DNA from: an uncultured bacterium
GTDB lineage: Bacteria; Bacillota_I; Bacilli_A; RFN20; CAG-826
Assembly: GCA_949297805.1 (NCBI GenBank)
Contig: CASFTG010000001.1
Coordinates: 186,001-250,000 of the forward strand
Direction: 5' to 3'
DNA length: 64,000 nt
A program made the translations under genes and the position numbers. Shown in pieces: positions 1 to 9,529 of this stretch (positions are counted from its first letter, which is position 1; every line of letters starts with the position of its first letter). The notes under the pieces were generated by a model, which did not search any database, was not told where the DNA came from, and saw only the letters and a list, made by a program, of their open reading frames with translations.

Positions 1-1409
1 CTAACCCCGCGATGGTCATGACTTCTTATAATTTGGTCAATGGGGTTCGGATGTCGGAAAACGGTCAACTTATAAATGAGCTGCGGGATCAAGGATTCAA
101 CGGCGTCATCGTGACCGATTGGGAGGCCTGCAAGGACGCGAAGAAGACGATCGAATCGGGGACGGATATGATCTTTCCTTATAATCCTGAAAGGAAGAAA
201 GAGATTGAAACGATTGCCAATTGCCGTTCGGTCAATGAGGATTTAGTTAAAGATAGTTCCGACCGGGTATTGCGTTTAGCCCAAACCTGCAAAGAAAACA
301 AATCCTTGCAAAAGCCCCTTTATTCGGAGAAAAAGCGATCCAATACCGCATTGAAAGTCGCCGAAGAAGGGATGGTTTTGCTTAAGAATAACGGGGTTTT
401 GCCTTTGAATTGCCAATCTCGGGTCCTCTTCACCGGCTCCCCCTGCCGCGATTATTATCGAGGCGAGGGTTCAAGCCGGGTCGAAAGCGACCTCCCCTTC
501 CTTGGGTTAGACGAAGCCTATGCCCAACTTTGTGGGCAAGGCGAGTATATTCGCTCAACCTATTTCGAACTGATGAGTCCTTGGATGAATAGGTTATCGG
601 CTCCGAATATTTCCGAAGTCGCCAAGGCCGCTAGAGGGTATGAGGCGACCGTCATTGCCGTCGGGGATGAGCCGGGGGTTGAAAGCGAGTTCTATGACCG
701 CGAATCGATTAAGCTTTCTTCTTGCCAAGAGCAGATGATACTTGATATCGCAAAGCACGCCCAGAAAACGGTGGTGCTGGTCTATGCGGGCTCGGCAATC
801 GATATGAGCGGCTGGATCGATGCCGTCGATGCCGTCCTCTTCGTTGGTTTTGCCGGGGAAAGGGCTAATGAGGCGGCGGCGGAAATTTTGCTTGGTATAG
901 TCAATCCCAGCGGTCATCTAACCGAGACCTTTCCTTTGAACCTTACTGATGTCCCAGCCTACCAAAGCCCTCGTGATTCCTTTCATATCCAATATGCTGA
1001 ACAGGCGAAGGTCGGGTACCGTTATTTTCAAAACGGCCGGTCGGTTCTTTTCCCTTTTGGCTTTGGCTTATCTTATTCTGAATTCGCTTATTCCGACTTA
1101 ACCATTCAAAGCGATTCCCAGAACCTTGTTGCTCGTTTTAATGTTAAGAACGTCTCCGAAGTAGCGGGCACCGCTGTTCCTCAGCTTTATGTCCTCTCCC
1201 CGTTGGGCGAAGCTTATGAACTGAAAGGGTTTGCCCGGGAGAAATTAGAAGGCGGGGAGCAAAAGAAGGCTGAGATCGTCGTCCCTTGGCGTTATCTCAC
1301 CCGTTTTCATGATGGGGCTTGGGTTAAGGAAAAGGGAACCTATAGACTATACATTGGGTCGCACGTTGAAGATATGGCTTTGATGGCAAGTTTCGAAGAA
1401 GGAGAATGA
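1..1409 (+). CDS. GH3 beta-glycosidase, C-terminal part (5' end outside window)
   Basis: The frame is open from the first bases of the window, so only the later part of the protein is seen. Numbering from the first visible Met, residues 1-60 are the end of the GH3 (alpha/beta)8 barrel: TSYNLVNG precedes VIVTDWEA, whose Asp36 is the expected nucleophile. Residues 110-350 form the GH3 C-terminal alpha/beta sandwich (GMVLLKNNGVLPL), and the last 100 residues look like the fibronectin-III-like tail. Domain order is the usual one, unlike the second GH3 at 19405. It overlaps the following GH78 gene by ATGA, so it sits in one operon with it. GH3 enzymes remove terminal beta-glucose, xylose or related sugars; the substrate cannot be read here. 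Confidence 0.9.
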   Translation, partial: NPAMVMTSYNLVNGVRMSENGQLINELRDQGFNGVIVTDWEACKDAKKTIESGTDMIFPYNPERKKEIETIANCRSVNEDLVKDSSDRVLRLAQTCKENKSLQKPLYSEKKRSNTALKVAEEGMVLLKNNGVLPLNCQSRVLFTGSPCRDYYRGEGSSRVESDLPFLGLDEAYAQLCGQGEYIRSTYFELMSPWMNRLSAPNISEVAKAARGYEATVIAVGDEPGVESEFYDRESIKLSSCQEQMILDIAKHAQKTVVLVYAGSAIDMSGWIDAVDAVLFVGFAGERANEAAAEILLGIVNPSGHLTETFPLNLTDVPAYQSPRDSFHIQYAEQAKVGYRYFQNGRSVLFPFGFGLSYSEFAYSDLTIQSDSQNLVARFNVKNVSEVAGTAVPQLYVLSPLGEAYELKGFAREKLEGGEQKKAEIVVPWRYLTRFHDGAWVKEKGTYRLYIGSHVEDMALMASFEEGE

Positions 1410-3670
1410 ACATGATCCTGTCCGATCGATTCTTTTATTTGGATGAAGATTACTGCACGTTGGAAAAGCCGTTGGGCTCGCCGATTTTCCGTCATGTTTT
1501 TGCATTAGAACATCTTCCTAAATCCTTCGAAGTAACCATCTGTGGGCTCGGCGTCTATGAGCTTTATCTCAATGGCGAAAGGGTCAGCAAAGGGTATCTC
1601 TCGCCTTACCGGAACAACCCCAATCATTTCCTTTATTATGACCATTACGAGTTGGCTTCCAAACTTCGAATTGGGAAAAACGTCATCGCCTTTGAACTGG
1701 GCAATGGAATCCTTTCGAGCGAATCGCCGGTTTGGGGCGGGGATTCTTGTTCTTGGCGGGGCGCGCCGCGTTTTGCTTTAACGGCCGAGGCTGACGGAAA
1801 GGTTATCTTCGATGGGGCGGATTTTCTTGCTTCCCGGGGCGAAGTTATCTTTAACGATTGGCACTGCAGCGAGCATATCGATCTTCGGTTACAGCAAAAA
1901 GGCTGGAAGGATATCGATTTCGATGACTCTTCTTGGGTAAAGGTTGAACCGGCCCCTTTACTTCCGGGCGAGCGGAAGCTATGCCTAGCCTATCCCGTCC
2001 GGCCCTATCAAGAACTAAAACCTCAAACTTATTGGAAGGGTGAGCGAGGTTATATCTATGACTTCGGCCAATCGGGGGCCGGCACTTATCGATTGAAGAT
2101 CATAGGGATGCCCGGAGAGCGGCTCGACCTTTATTTCAACGACTGCGTCATCGAAGGCAAGCATATTGGCAATAAGAATCTCTATTGCTGGGCCTTGACT
2201 GATCCAATGGCCAAGGAAGCCCAACATGATGTTTTGATCTTAACTGGGGATGTTGATGAGATTGAACCCCGTTTCACCTTCAAAGGATTCCGATTCCTCG
2301 AGATCGTCGGCCTAACCGAAGAGCAGGCCGCCGCGCTGGAACTAACCTTCATCCTGTTCTCTTCGGCTGGGGTTGCCGGAGAAATAACAACTGACAACGA
2401 GACCATCAACCGTTTGCAGGCTTGCGTCCTTCAAAGCGACCGTTCCAACTTCATTCATTATCCCCTTGATTGCCCCCAACGGGAGAAAAACGGCTGGACT
2501 GGGGATGCGGCTTTATCGGCCGAGCAGTTGCTGTTGAACCTCGATTGCCTTCCTAACCTCCTTGTTTGGCTTGAGAACATCGTCAAAGCTCAGAACGACA
2601 ATGGTCAGATTCCTGGCATCGTGCCGACGGATAAATGGGGATATGAATGGGGCAATGGACCCGGCTGGGACCTGGTCTTGTTTGAACTCCCTTACCGGAT
2701 CTACCTTTATACCGGCGATACCCAAGCGATCGAGATTTGCTTGGAGGCGATGAAGAAGTATCTCGCCTATATGGTCACCCATCGTGACGATCGGGGGATG
2801 TATGCCTATGGGCTGGAGGATTGGCTCCCGATTAATACCCATACCCCGTTGGAAGTGACTGATACTTTGCTTTGCTATCAAATTGCCCAGACGGCCGGAT
2901 ATTGCTTTAACTCGGTTGGGGAAGAAAACGAAGCCAATAAGGCCTTGGATTTGGCTAAAAAGATTCGAGAAGATTTCCGCCGCGTCGTCTTACGGCCCGA
3001 CAACGATGATGGTCCCTGGGGTGAATACAACACGGTGACGACCCATGCCATGGCCCTGGCCCTCGGAATGTATGAAGAGGATGAACTGCCTTTAGGGGTG
3101 TACCGGTTCCGGAACCGACTCCACCAAGTCGGGGACCGAATGGACTTCGGGGCGATCGGGAACCGTTATTTCTTTCGTTCCGCCGCCGATTGCTTTGGGA
3201 TCGATTATGCCCTGAAGACGATGATTGGCGGCGAATATCCTTCTTTTAAACGGAGTCTTGATAATGGGGCGACCACCCTTTGGGAAGGATTGATGTATTT
3301 CGATGGCGATTTAGCCCATGTCCCGGAGCATATGGTCAATGGCTCTTGGTCATTCAACCATCATTTCCTTGGCGATATCTCCAGCCTCTTCTATCGTTAT
3401 CTTTCCGGTATCCGGGTTGAGGGTCCTTTAGAGGTCGTCTTCTCCCCTAGTTTCGCTTCTTCGGTTCATTCGGTTTCCGCTTATCACGAATTCCCTCTCG
3501 GTCGGATGGAGGTCAGAATCAATCACGATGGGAATGAGGCGACGGCGATGGTCTTATTCCCCGCCGGACTCAAAGTCAAAGTGAAGGCCCCAAAAGGGTA
3601 TGGGACGGATAAGGAAGTCTTGATACCGGGGATGAACATTGTCCGTTTTTGGAAACATGACCATGAATAA
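1406..3670 (+). CDS. GH78 alpha-L-rhamnosidase
   Basis: A 754-residue enzyme expected to release terminal alpha-L-rhamnose. The N-terminal domain (about residues 35-110, with GVYELYLNGERVSKGYLSP) is the Bac_rhamnosid_N jelly roll, followed by a concanavalin-like domain around YDFGQSGAGTYRLKI. The six-hairpin catalytic domain carries the family signature DCPQREKNGWTGD near residue 355; its D, E and D match the catalytic and substrate-binding acids known from bacterial GH78. A C-terminal beta domain follows. No signal peptide is seen, so it acts on imported oligosaccharides. The start overlaps the preceding stop by ATGA, with a GAAGGAG site inside the upstream gene. It is somewhat shorter than typical GH78 enzymes of about 900 residues. 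Confidence 0.92.
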   Translation: MNMILSDRFFYLDEDYCTLEKPLGSPIFRHVFALEHLPKSFEVTICGLGVYELYLNGERVSKGYLSPYRNNPNHFLYYDHYELASKLRIGKNVIAFELGNGILSSESPVWGGDSCSWRGAPRFALTAEADGKVIFDGADFLASRGEVIFNDWHCSEHIDLRLQQKGWKDIDFDDSSWVKVEPAPLLPGERKLCLAYPVRPYQELKPQTYWKGERGYIYDFGQSGAGTYRLKIIGMPGERLDLYFNDCVIEGKHIGNKNLYCWALTDPMAKEAQHDVLILTGDVDEIEPRFTFKGFRFLEIVGLTEEQAAALELTFILFSSAGVAGEITTDNETINRLQACVLQSDRSNFIHYPLDCPQREKNGWTGDAALSAEQLLLNLDCLPNLLVWLENIVKAQNDNGQIPGIVPTDKWGYEWGNGPGWDLVLFELPYRIYLYTGDTQAIEICLEAMKKYLAYMVTHRDDRGMYAYGLEDWLPINTHTPLEVTDTLLCYQIAQTAGYCFNSVGEENEANKALDLAKKIREDFRRVVLRPDNDDGPWGEYNTVTTHAMALALGMYEEDELPLGVYRFRNRLHQVGDRMDFGAIGNRYFFRSAADCFGIDYALKTMIGGEYPSFKRSLDNGATTLWEGLMYFDGDLAHVPEHMVNGSWSFNHHFLGDISSLFYRYLSGIRVEGPLEVVFSPSFASSVHSVSAYHEFPLGRMEVRINHDGNEATAMVLFPAGLKVKVKAPKGYGTDKEVLIPGMNIVRFWKHDHE

Positions 3671-4913
3671 ACGGGAACTTATTCGGGAATATCTTTTAGG
3701 CCATTTGAAGGATACTTTCCATGGGCCAGTCGGTTCCTTGGCTGAGCCTTTCTTGGTCCCCGGGGCTGGCTATTCTGATGAACTATGGGGGTGGGATGCC
3801 TATTGGGTTGGCCATGAGCTCCTCTATGCTTTGTCTTTTTACGATGATGATCGCTTGAGAACGGTTGGATTAAGCGCAGAAGAAGCGATTGCCCATATCC
3901 AAGGGACGGTCAAAAACTTCTTAAATGCTGAAGATTTGCAGGGATTTATCCCGCCGGTTTTATCTAATCAGGGCTTTTTTGCTGGGTTTTTCGATAAGCT
4001 TGCCGCTAAAGGAATGCGGATGAACCAGCATTTGCCGTTTTTGGCCCAATTAACCAAGGAATGCAGCCTTTTCTTAGATGATTACCGTTGGTTCGACATC
4101 GGTCGATTAGCCGCTTATTTGGATTATTACGAAGCCTATCAGCATCATGAAATGACCGGGCTTTACTATTGGCATAACGATTTGCTGATTGGCATCGACA
4201 ACAACCCGACGGTCTTTGGCCGGAGCTTTGATTCGAGCGCCGACCTCTTCTTGAATTGTTTCCTTTACCGGGAACTATTGAGCCTTTCCGATATCTTGGA
4301 AAAGCTTAGCGACAACCGTTCATCTATTTATAAGCAACGGGCCAACCGATTGAAAGAGGCCATCAATCACTTCATGTATGATGAGCATGAGGGGCTCTAT
4401 TTCTCCCAAGATATTCTTCTTGATCATGGGCCCAAAGAGGTTGAGGGTATCGCTTTCCATTCGGCGATGCCGGCTTCTTGGGGATGCTTGCCGATTAAGA
4501 TTCGTTTCTTCGGCTGCTTCCTTCCTCTTTATTGCGACCTTGTCCCGTCTAATCGGTTGAAGGGGATGCTTAAGCATTTAGAAGGCGATGATTTTCTTGG
4601 ACAATATGGGTTAAGAACGTTGGCTAAGACCGAGCGGATGTATACGCTCTTCGATTCGCCAGGCAATCCCTCCAATTGGTTAGGACCTAGTTGGACGGTG
4701 GCGACTTATCTGGTGTACCAAGGGCTTCGGAATTACCATATCGATGATTTAGCTTCTCATCTCCGCGATAAGACCATCGAATTGCTTGGCGATTGCTTGG
4801 AGAAATTTGGGGCCCTTTATGAGTCCTATGACCCTGATGACGGCCATCCGTTCCGCCATCCAGGTTTCCTTAGTTTCAATACCTTGGCCTTGGAGATGAT
4901 CGACGATGAATAA
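3657..4913 (+). CDS. (alpha/alpha) toroid glycosidase, trehalase/GH63-like
   Basis: About 419 residues. Aromatic-rich motifs recur along the chain (ELWGWDAYWVGHELLYAL, GPSWTVATYLVYQGL, YESYDPDDGHPFRHPG). This pattern is typical of (alpha/alpha)6-toroid glycosidases of the GH37/GH63/GH15 type, where acids sit in WDxYW-like and YDP-like motifs. I cannot assign the exact family or substrate. ATGs at 3657 or 3663 lie just before the stop of the rhamnosidase and are preferred over the upstream TTG at 3639. The context of rhamnosidase, GH3 and SGNH esterase suggests a step in taking apart a rhamnose-containing glycan or plant glycoside. There is no signal peptide. Confidence 0.7.
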   Translation: MTMNKRELIREYLLGHLKDTFHGPVGSLAEPFLVPGAGYSDELWGWDAYWVGHELLYALSFYDDDRLRTVGLSAEEAIAHIQGTVKNFLNAEDLQGFIPPVLSNQGFFAGFFDKLAAKGMRMNQHLPFLAQLTKECSLFLDDYRWFDIGRLAAYLDYYEAYQHHEMTGLYYWHNDLLIGIDNNPTVFGRSFDSSADLFLNCFLYRELLSLSDILEKLSDNRSSIYKQRANRLKEAINHFMYDEHEGLYFSQDILLDHGPKEVEGIAFHSAMPASWGCLPIKIRFFGCFLPLYCDLVPSNRLKGMLKHLEGDDFLGQYGLRTLAKTERMYTLFDSPGNPSNWLGPSWTVATYLVYQGLRNYHIDDLASHLRDKTIELLGDCLEKFGALYESYDPDDGHPFRHPGFLSFNTLALEMIDDE

Positions 4914-5577
4914 GGATATCTTCAATAACGACGTGCCGGCTTTCGGACAGGTCAAAGAAGGGGAACCCTCATTCCGACTTGTCTCCAAAGACCCGGTCTT
5001 CAAATTGGCCATCTTGGGTAATTCAATCACTTACCATGAACCGAATCCTTCTTTAGGCTGGTATGGCCAATACGGCATGGCTGCTTCATCGGCGGATAAA
5101 GATTACGTCCACGTTTTATTGTCGAAGCTTCAGGAAGCGGGCAAGCCAACTGATTGCCTAATCGCCAATTTGGCTGAATGGGAACGGACCATGGACGACG
5201 AGTCGCTCAAGCAGCATTACCCGGCTTTGCTTGGTTTTAATCCCGATGTCTTGGTTATAAGACTAGGAGAAAATGCTGACCATCGGGGCAAGGAAAAGGA
5301 GTTCGAGGAAGCGTATCTTCGGCTGATTGCCCTTTTCCCCAATTCCAAAATAGTTTTGACTGATCTTTTTTGGGAATACCCTCCTTTCGATGAGTTCTTA
5401 GCCGCCTTGGCTAAGGATAGGGGATATCCTCTCGTCGTTATTCATGACCTCGGGAATGATCAAAAGATGAAAGCCGGCTCATTATTTGCCAATCCGGGAG
5501 TCGGGCTCCACCCGGGCGATCTCGGTATGAAGACCATTGCTGAACGAATATTCGCCGCCACATTCCCTCTTATCTAA
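4906..5577 (+). CDS. SGNH/GDSL-type hydrolase (putative carbohydrate esterase)
   Basis: A 223-residue protein with an SGNH block I variant: LAILGNSITYHEP, with Ser40 the likely nucleophile. The C-terminal GVGLHPGDLG supplies the His of block V. Such cytoplasmic esterases next to glycosidases commonly remove acetyl groups from oligosaccharides, which is inferred here from context. Its ATG lies inside the final codons of the upstream toroid enzyme (8-base overlap), so it is translationally coupled. It is the last gene of this operon; a strong terminator follows 12 bases after the stop. Confidence 0.75.
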   Translation: MNKDIFNNDVPAFGQVKEGEPSFRLVSKDPVFKLAILGNSITYHEPNPSLGWYGQYGMAASSADKDYVHVLLSKLQEAGKPTDCLIANLAEWERTMDDESLKQHYPALLGFNPDVLVIRLGENADHRGKEKEFEEAYLRLIALFPNSKIVLTDLFWEYPPFDEFLAALAKDRGYPLVVIHDLGNDQKMKAGSLFANPGVGLHPGDLGMKTIAERIFAATFPLI

Positions 5578-5588
5578 TTCAAGGGTTT

Positions 5589-5627
5589 ACGGCCAAATAA
5601 AAACTGGCCGTTTTTTTGACGGCCAGT
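5589..5627. terminator. Bidirectional terminator made of three pairing arms
   Basis: Arm A (ACGGCCA, 5589-5595) pairs with arm B (TGGCCGT, 5605-5611), followed by seven T: a plus-strand terminator for the esterase operon. Arm B extended (ACTGGCCGT, 5603-5611) also pairs with arm C (ACGGCCAGT, 5619-5627). Read on the minus strand this gives a hairpin followed by a T-rich stretch, ending the gene at 5646. The middle arm is shared by the two hairpins. Confidence 0.85.
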
Positions 5628-5645
5628 AAAAGGAAATCGGTTCCT

Positions 5646-7112
5646 TTATTTTTGGGTTTTCTTCTTCCGGAAGAAGAGCAAGGCCCCGCCGGCGATCCCC
5701 ACTCCGAGCAAGGAGAAGAGGGCGATGTACATTGGGGCGTTCTCTTCGGCGCCGATTAGGTTGGCCCCGTTAACGGTCGTCGGCATGTTGGCGATGAGAT
5801 ATTCCATCGTCTCGCCGACGGTGATGTCGATGTCGACGTATTCCCCTTCGGTCGTGAACTTGTCTTTGGCGTTGATGTCCTTAAGCTCATCGACTAGGTA
5901 AGCGTACTCGCCGAGGTCGTTATAGTAGGCCACGACTTCATTGATCCGTTCGTCTTCGAAGATACCGCAGATGTCACCTTTATCGTCACGGAGTTCATCA
6001 AAGTAGGCGAGGAAAGCCATGGCTTTGCCTTTTTCTTCTGCTAAGGTGGCGACCCCTTCGTTGGTATAGACATCCTTGGTGGCGTCTAAGGTGATGGCGG
6101 ATGTTTTGTCGGTCCCATCTTCATTGCAGAAGGTGACGGTGGTGGCGGTGGTTGGGATGTTGGCGGAGTAGACGCCATTCCCGAGGCGAAGGAGTTCGTT
6201 ATCGGTCATCTCCCCCACCAAATTGGTGTAAATGGTTGGGTTCCCGATTGAGAAATTGCCTTGCAGACGGGGCGTACCCGCGTCGATGATGGTTACGATC
6301 CAGCCGTTGATGATGGCGTCAACGGAGTAGAGACCGGGAAGGATTTTTTGGTTAGCCACTGTGTAGGTTTCGTATAGTTTGTAGTTTTCGTCAATCCCGG
6401 CATAAAGCTTGTATTGGTTGCCGTGATTGACTATTGCGATATCGAAGGAACCATCCTTGATGGCGGCCATATCGGTGGATGAGAGCATTTTTGTTTCGTC
6501 CTTATCATCGAACTTCCCGCTGCCCTCTTGACCGGCTTGTTCGCCGATATCCAAATACCAGTTGCCTTGTTTGCCGATGACGACATCGGTTAGATATTCA
6601 GAGTTGCCGTTATCGGCGGTTTTTCCGTAAAGTCGAACACCAATCCTTACGCCATTGCCTCCGCTGCCGGTGTTTAAAGCGCTAGCGGATAGGTTGAATT
6701 TTAAAACCGAGTTTTCCGCAACCTCATATTCTGAGGTACGGTAGGTGACGAGTTCAGCCTTTCGAACGTCAGCGCTACTTTTGGTGTCGACGGTCGGCTT
6801 GGTTTGGGTGCCGTTATCCCAAGCAGTCCGGATATCGTCGAATGATTCGGTGAATGTCGCAGATGCGATGGTGTCATAGGTCTTGTAATGCCTTTCCAGC
6901 TTGGTCATGGCCATCGGTTCGCCTTCATCGACGATGACGTGGTCATAGTTGCCTTCGTAGTAGATGGTCTTGGTTGTTTCGCCTTCGACCATTTTCGCCG
7001 CGATCGGAGCCTCGATGGCAGCCACTTCAGTGGAATTGACGTTTAATCCAGCGGCCAATCCCATGGCGGCGATCCCCAAGGTCCCAATGATGAATTTGAT
7101 TTGATTCTTCAT
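5646..7112 (-). CDS. Secreted, membrane-anchored surface protein of unknown function
   Basis: 488 residues. The N-terminus has a signal peptide (MKNQIKFIIGTLGIAAMGLA). The C-terminus has one membrane helix (residues about 458-480) followed by FRKKKTQK, an arrangement of sortase-free surface anchors in Bacilli relatives; no LPXTG is seen. The middle (about residues 80-260) is rich in beta-strand-like, glycine and aromatic segments (GVRIGVRLYGKT, GNWYLDIGEQAG) and may be a concanavalin/laminin-G-like domain. That is inferred from composition only. It is expressed alone, with an AGGGAG ribosome site, and its promoter carries a perfect palindromic LacI/CcpA-type operator. A sugar-responsive surface protein, perhaps glycan-binding, is the simplest reading. 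Confidence 0.7.
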   Translation of the reverse strand: MKNQIKFIIGTLGIAAMGLAAGLNVNSTEVAAIEAPIAAKMVEGETTKTIYYEGNYDHVIVDEGEPMAMTKLERHYKTYDTIASATFTESFDDIRTAWDNGTQTKPTVDTKSSADVRKAELVTYRTSEYEVAENSVLKFNLSASALNTGSGGNGVRIGVRLYGKTADNGNSEYLTDVVIGKQGNWYLDIGEQAGQEGSGKFDDKDETKMLSSTDMAAIKDGSFDIAIVNHGNQYKLYAGIDENYKLYETYTVANQKILPGLYSVDAIINGWIVTIIDAGTPRLQGNFSIGNPTIYTNLVGEMTDNELLRLGNGVYSANIPTTATTVTFCNEDGTDKTSAITLDATKDVYTNEGVATLAEEKGKAMAFLAYFDELRDDKGDICGIFEDERINEVVAYYNDLGEYAYLVDELKDINAKDKFTTEGEYVDIDITVGETMEYLIANMPTTVNGANLIGAEENAPMYIALFSLLGVGIAGGALLFFRKKKTQK

Positions 7113-7141
7113 GTGGTTTGAATCTCCCTCTATGTTCGGAA

Positions 7142-7165
7142 ATTATAGTTTGTAAGCGCTTACAA
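7142..7165 (-). promoter_or_regulatory. Promoter with LacI/CcpA-type palindromic operator
   Basis: A perfect 16-base palindrome, TTGTAAGCGCTTACAA (7150-7165), sits directly upstream of a minus-strand -10 box TATAAT (7147-7142), in the position where a bound repressor would block RNA polymerase. The core matches the cre/LacI-family consensus with a central CG. Related sites precede the symporter at 10842 and the isomerase at 23421. Confidence 0.75.
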
Positions 7166-7197
7166 GGCATTGTCAGCGGAGAACATAAAATTGTATT

Positions 7198-7295
7198 TAC
7201 GAATAACTTTCATTCGATAAATGGCCGATTTTGCTTGTACGAATACTCGATTAATTAGGAGTTAACGCACATTTTACGAATCCCGGCCATTTATC
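7198..7295. repeat. Divergent control region: 12-bp inverted repeat and three TACGAAT copies
   Basis: GATAAATGGCCG (7216-7227) and CGGCCATTTATC (7284-7295) form a perfect inverted repeat with a 56-base loop. TACGAAT occurs three times in direct orientation at 7198, 7238 and 7275. These lie between the surface protein gene and the broken lipoprotein gene and look like binding sites for a regulator, or a DNA/RNA structure. No known factor is recognised. Confidence 0.5.
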
Positions 7296-7343
7296 TTTTT
7301 AGACTGAGGTTGGTTAGGAATACAATTCTTGCGGAGAATTATT

Positions 7344-9529
7344 ATGCGTAAACCCCTTCCATTGCTTGCCTGCCTATCGTTACTGCTTATTGGCTGTGGC
7401 CCCTCGATCCCCTCCTCTTCGATATCGGAAGAAACCCCGTCGGATATCAGCGAAACTACCCCGAGTGAGGAATCGACCCCGGTGACGTTGCCCGTGATAA
7501 CTTTAAGCATCAACTCCAGCGTGAACGAAGTGGAGGTCGGCAAGACTTTGACTTTGACCGCGACCGTCACGGGAACCACTCAGACTCCCACTTGGTCGAT
7601 CAGTGAAAAGAACCCCTCGTCCATGGATGCCTCGATCAATCAGAATGGCGTTTTATCGGCCGGGGCCATCGCCGGCACCCTAAAAGTCAAAGCCAGCATC
7701 GAAGGCCTCAGCGACGAAATCATCATCACCGTTAAAGAGGTGCCCGTTAACGTCCAGATCACCAACACCAATAAAGAAGTGGAACGGGGCAAGACGCTGC
7801 AAATGACGGCGACTAGCAGCAATGGCCAGACGATCAGCTGGTCGATCATCGATAAGGACCCCGTGACGGTCGAGGCGAGTATTGATCCGGTTAACGGTTT
7901 GCTGGCCGCCGGCAACGTCAATGGGGCGGTGACGGTCCGGGCCGCCTGTGGGTCCTCAACCGACACCATGGTTATTCACATCGTCGACCCGACGCCGCAT
8001 TTGATTGAGAAGGCGAAGCTCGGTTACCGCGATCTCTATCGACCGGGGTCGGGTATTACTTGGGCGAAGAGGTTTATCGGGATGGACTAGAAGCGACCTC
8101 CAATTACGTTAAGGCGGTCGATGTCTATGCCTATTCGCTCGGCGATCGTTATTATCTAATGGTCGGTACTGCTAACTATCTTTCGATCGTCGATGAGGTT
8201 TTGACATTTAGCAGCGAGGTTTTCTATTGGGACTACGATGAAGAGGCCGAGGCGTATTATGCCGAGGGGCTTTATCTGGTAGCCTTAACTGATAGCCATT
8301 AATTTGGCGTAGCGAGTGAAGATGAATTAGGGTCCGCCGTCATCCCTTTCTTTACCAATACCGAGATTGAGAAGGTCGATGTCCCTTATCTGGTCATTCT
8401 AAATGACTCCACCTTATTCTTAGAGGCCGGGGAGTCGAAGCAGCTTTATACCCATTTCGATTTATTGGAAGGGCCGGTTAGTTTTGTCTACAGCGATGAA
8501 TCGGTGGCGACAGTCACCTCAACCGGCTTACTCGAATGGGTGGGGCCGGGACAAGCCGTCATCACCGCCTCCATCGGCAACTATCAGGATACCTGCACAG
8601 TTGAATGCGAAGAGGCCGTCCCCTCATTGGAATGGATATATCCGGGGACCGATTATATCGCCGAAGGACAGACCATCCCGATGAAGGCGATTTCCAGCTC
8701 CGACGCCCCGATTGTCTATTCGGTCGATGACGAAAGCAAAGCCACGATCGATGAGGAGGGGAATCTGACCGCTATTGGATCCTATTTATCAGTGACGGTC
8801 ACCGCGACTTTGGAGACTGATAAGCCGATTTCCATTTCCAAAAGCGTCCATCTTATTTGGGAGTCCGAGAGTTACGTCGATATCCTGATAGACGATTTAT
8901 CGACCATGACCATCGGGGAGAAGGTCACTATCCCTTATCGGACCTATAACGTTGCCAATTTCGACATAAAGGGTGAGTCTGGTGGCTTCCGCAACTGGGC
9001 TGATTTCGTCATCGAGCCGATTAGGGAGGGTCAATATGATATCTCCGCCTCCGGTTATGATATCGACTATCCTGAATCGATCCGAATCAAGATTCAGAAA
9101 CCGTCTTATGACCTTGAACTGTCCGGGGTCAGATTGGCGGTTCACGATTGGGACAACGATACCGTTCGTTATCTTCAATACTATAAGTGGAACAATACCC
9201 CCGGCTATTTGGATTCGACTTCCAGTTATAACGATGCCGACTCTATCTATCTTTACTCGGATAATGGCGTCTACTATTTGAAAAACACCGACTTCAATGC
9301 CGGTTATCTTGGCTTTAATGATGCTGGCGAACTTGATTACCTCGAGGACCCCTATCCCTTCGCCTACGACCTCGGAAGTGGTCTTTTGACCTTAAAAGAC
9401 GATGCCGGGTCTAGCTATTTCCTTGGAATGGAAGTAGGCAAAGATCTCTTCGGGGCTTACCCGTTATCAAGACTTAATGATTCTTCAATTCTGCCGGCCT
9501 TTCTTATCGATCAAGCTATCGTCGCCTAA
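7344..9529 (+). pseudogene. Big_2/Ig-like lipoprotein, broken by a frameshift and an in-frame stop
   Basis: The gene begins with a lipoprotein signal (lipobox LLLIGCG) and a Ser/Thr/Pro/Glu linker. At least two bacterial Ig-like (Big_2) repeats follow, seen as NEVEVGKTLTLTATVTG and KEVERGKTLQMTATSSNGQ. Near 8040 the frame shifts by loss of one base (candidate GGGG run), resuming as GYYLGEEVYRDGLE. An in-frame TAA at 8300-8302 then interrupts the second part, after which the same frame continues through more Big_2-like segments (LLEWVGPGQAVITASIG) to 9529. ATG 7344 with GGAGAA upstream is preferred over TTG 7329. Repaired, it would be a surface-anchored protein of about 730 residues, plausibly adhesive. 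The two lesions suggest real decay, but one could be a sequencing error. Confidence 0.8.

Noticed and set aside
1-1409. Taking the first ORF as a complete gene starting at 12
   Set aside because: The visible start is inside the GH3 barrel and the frame is open upstream to the window edge.
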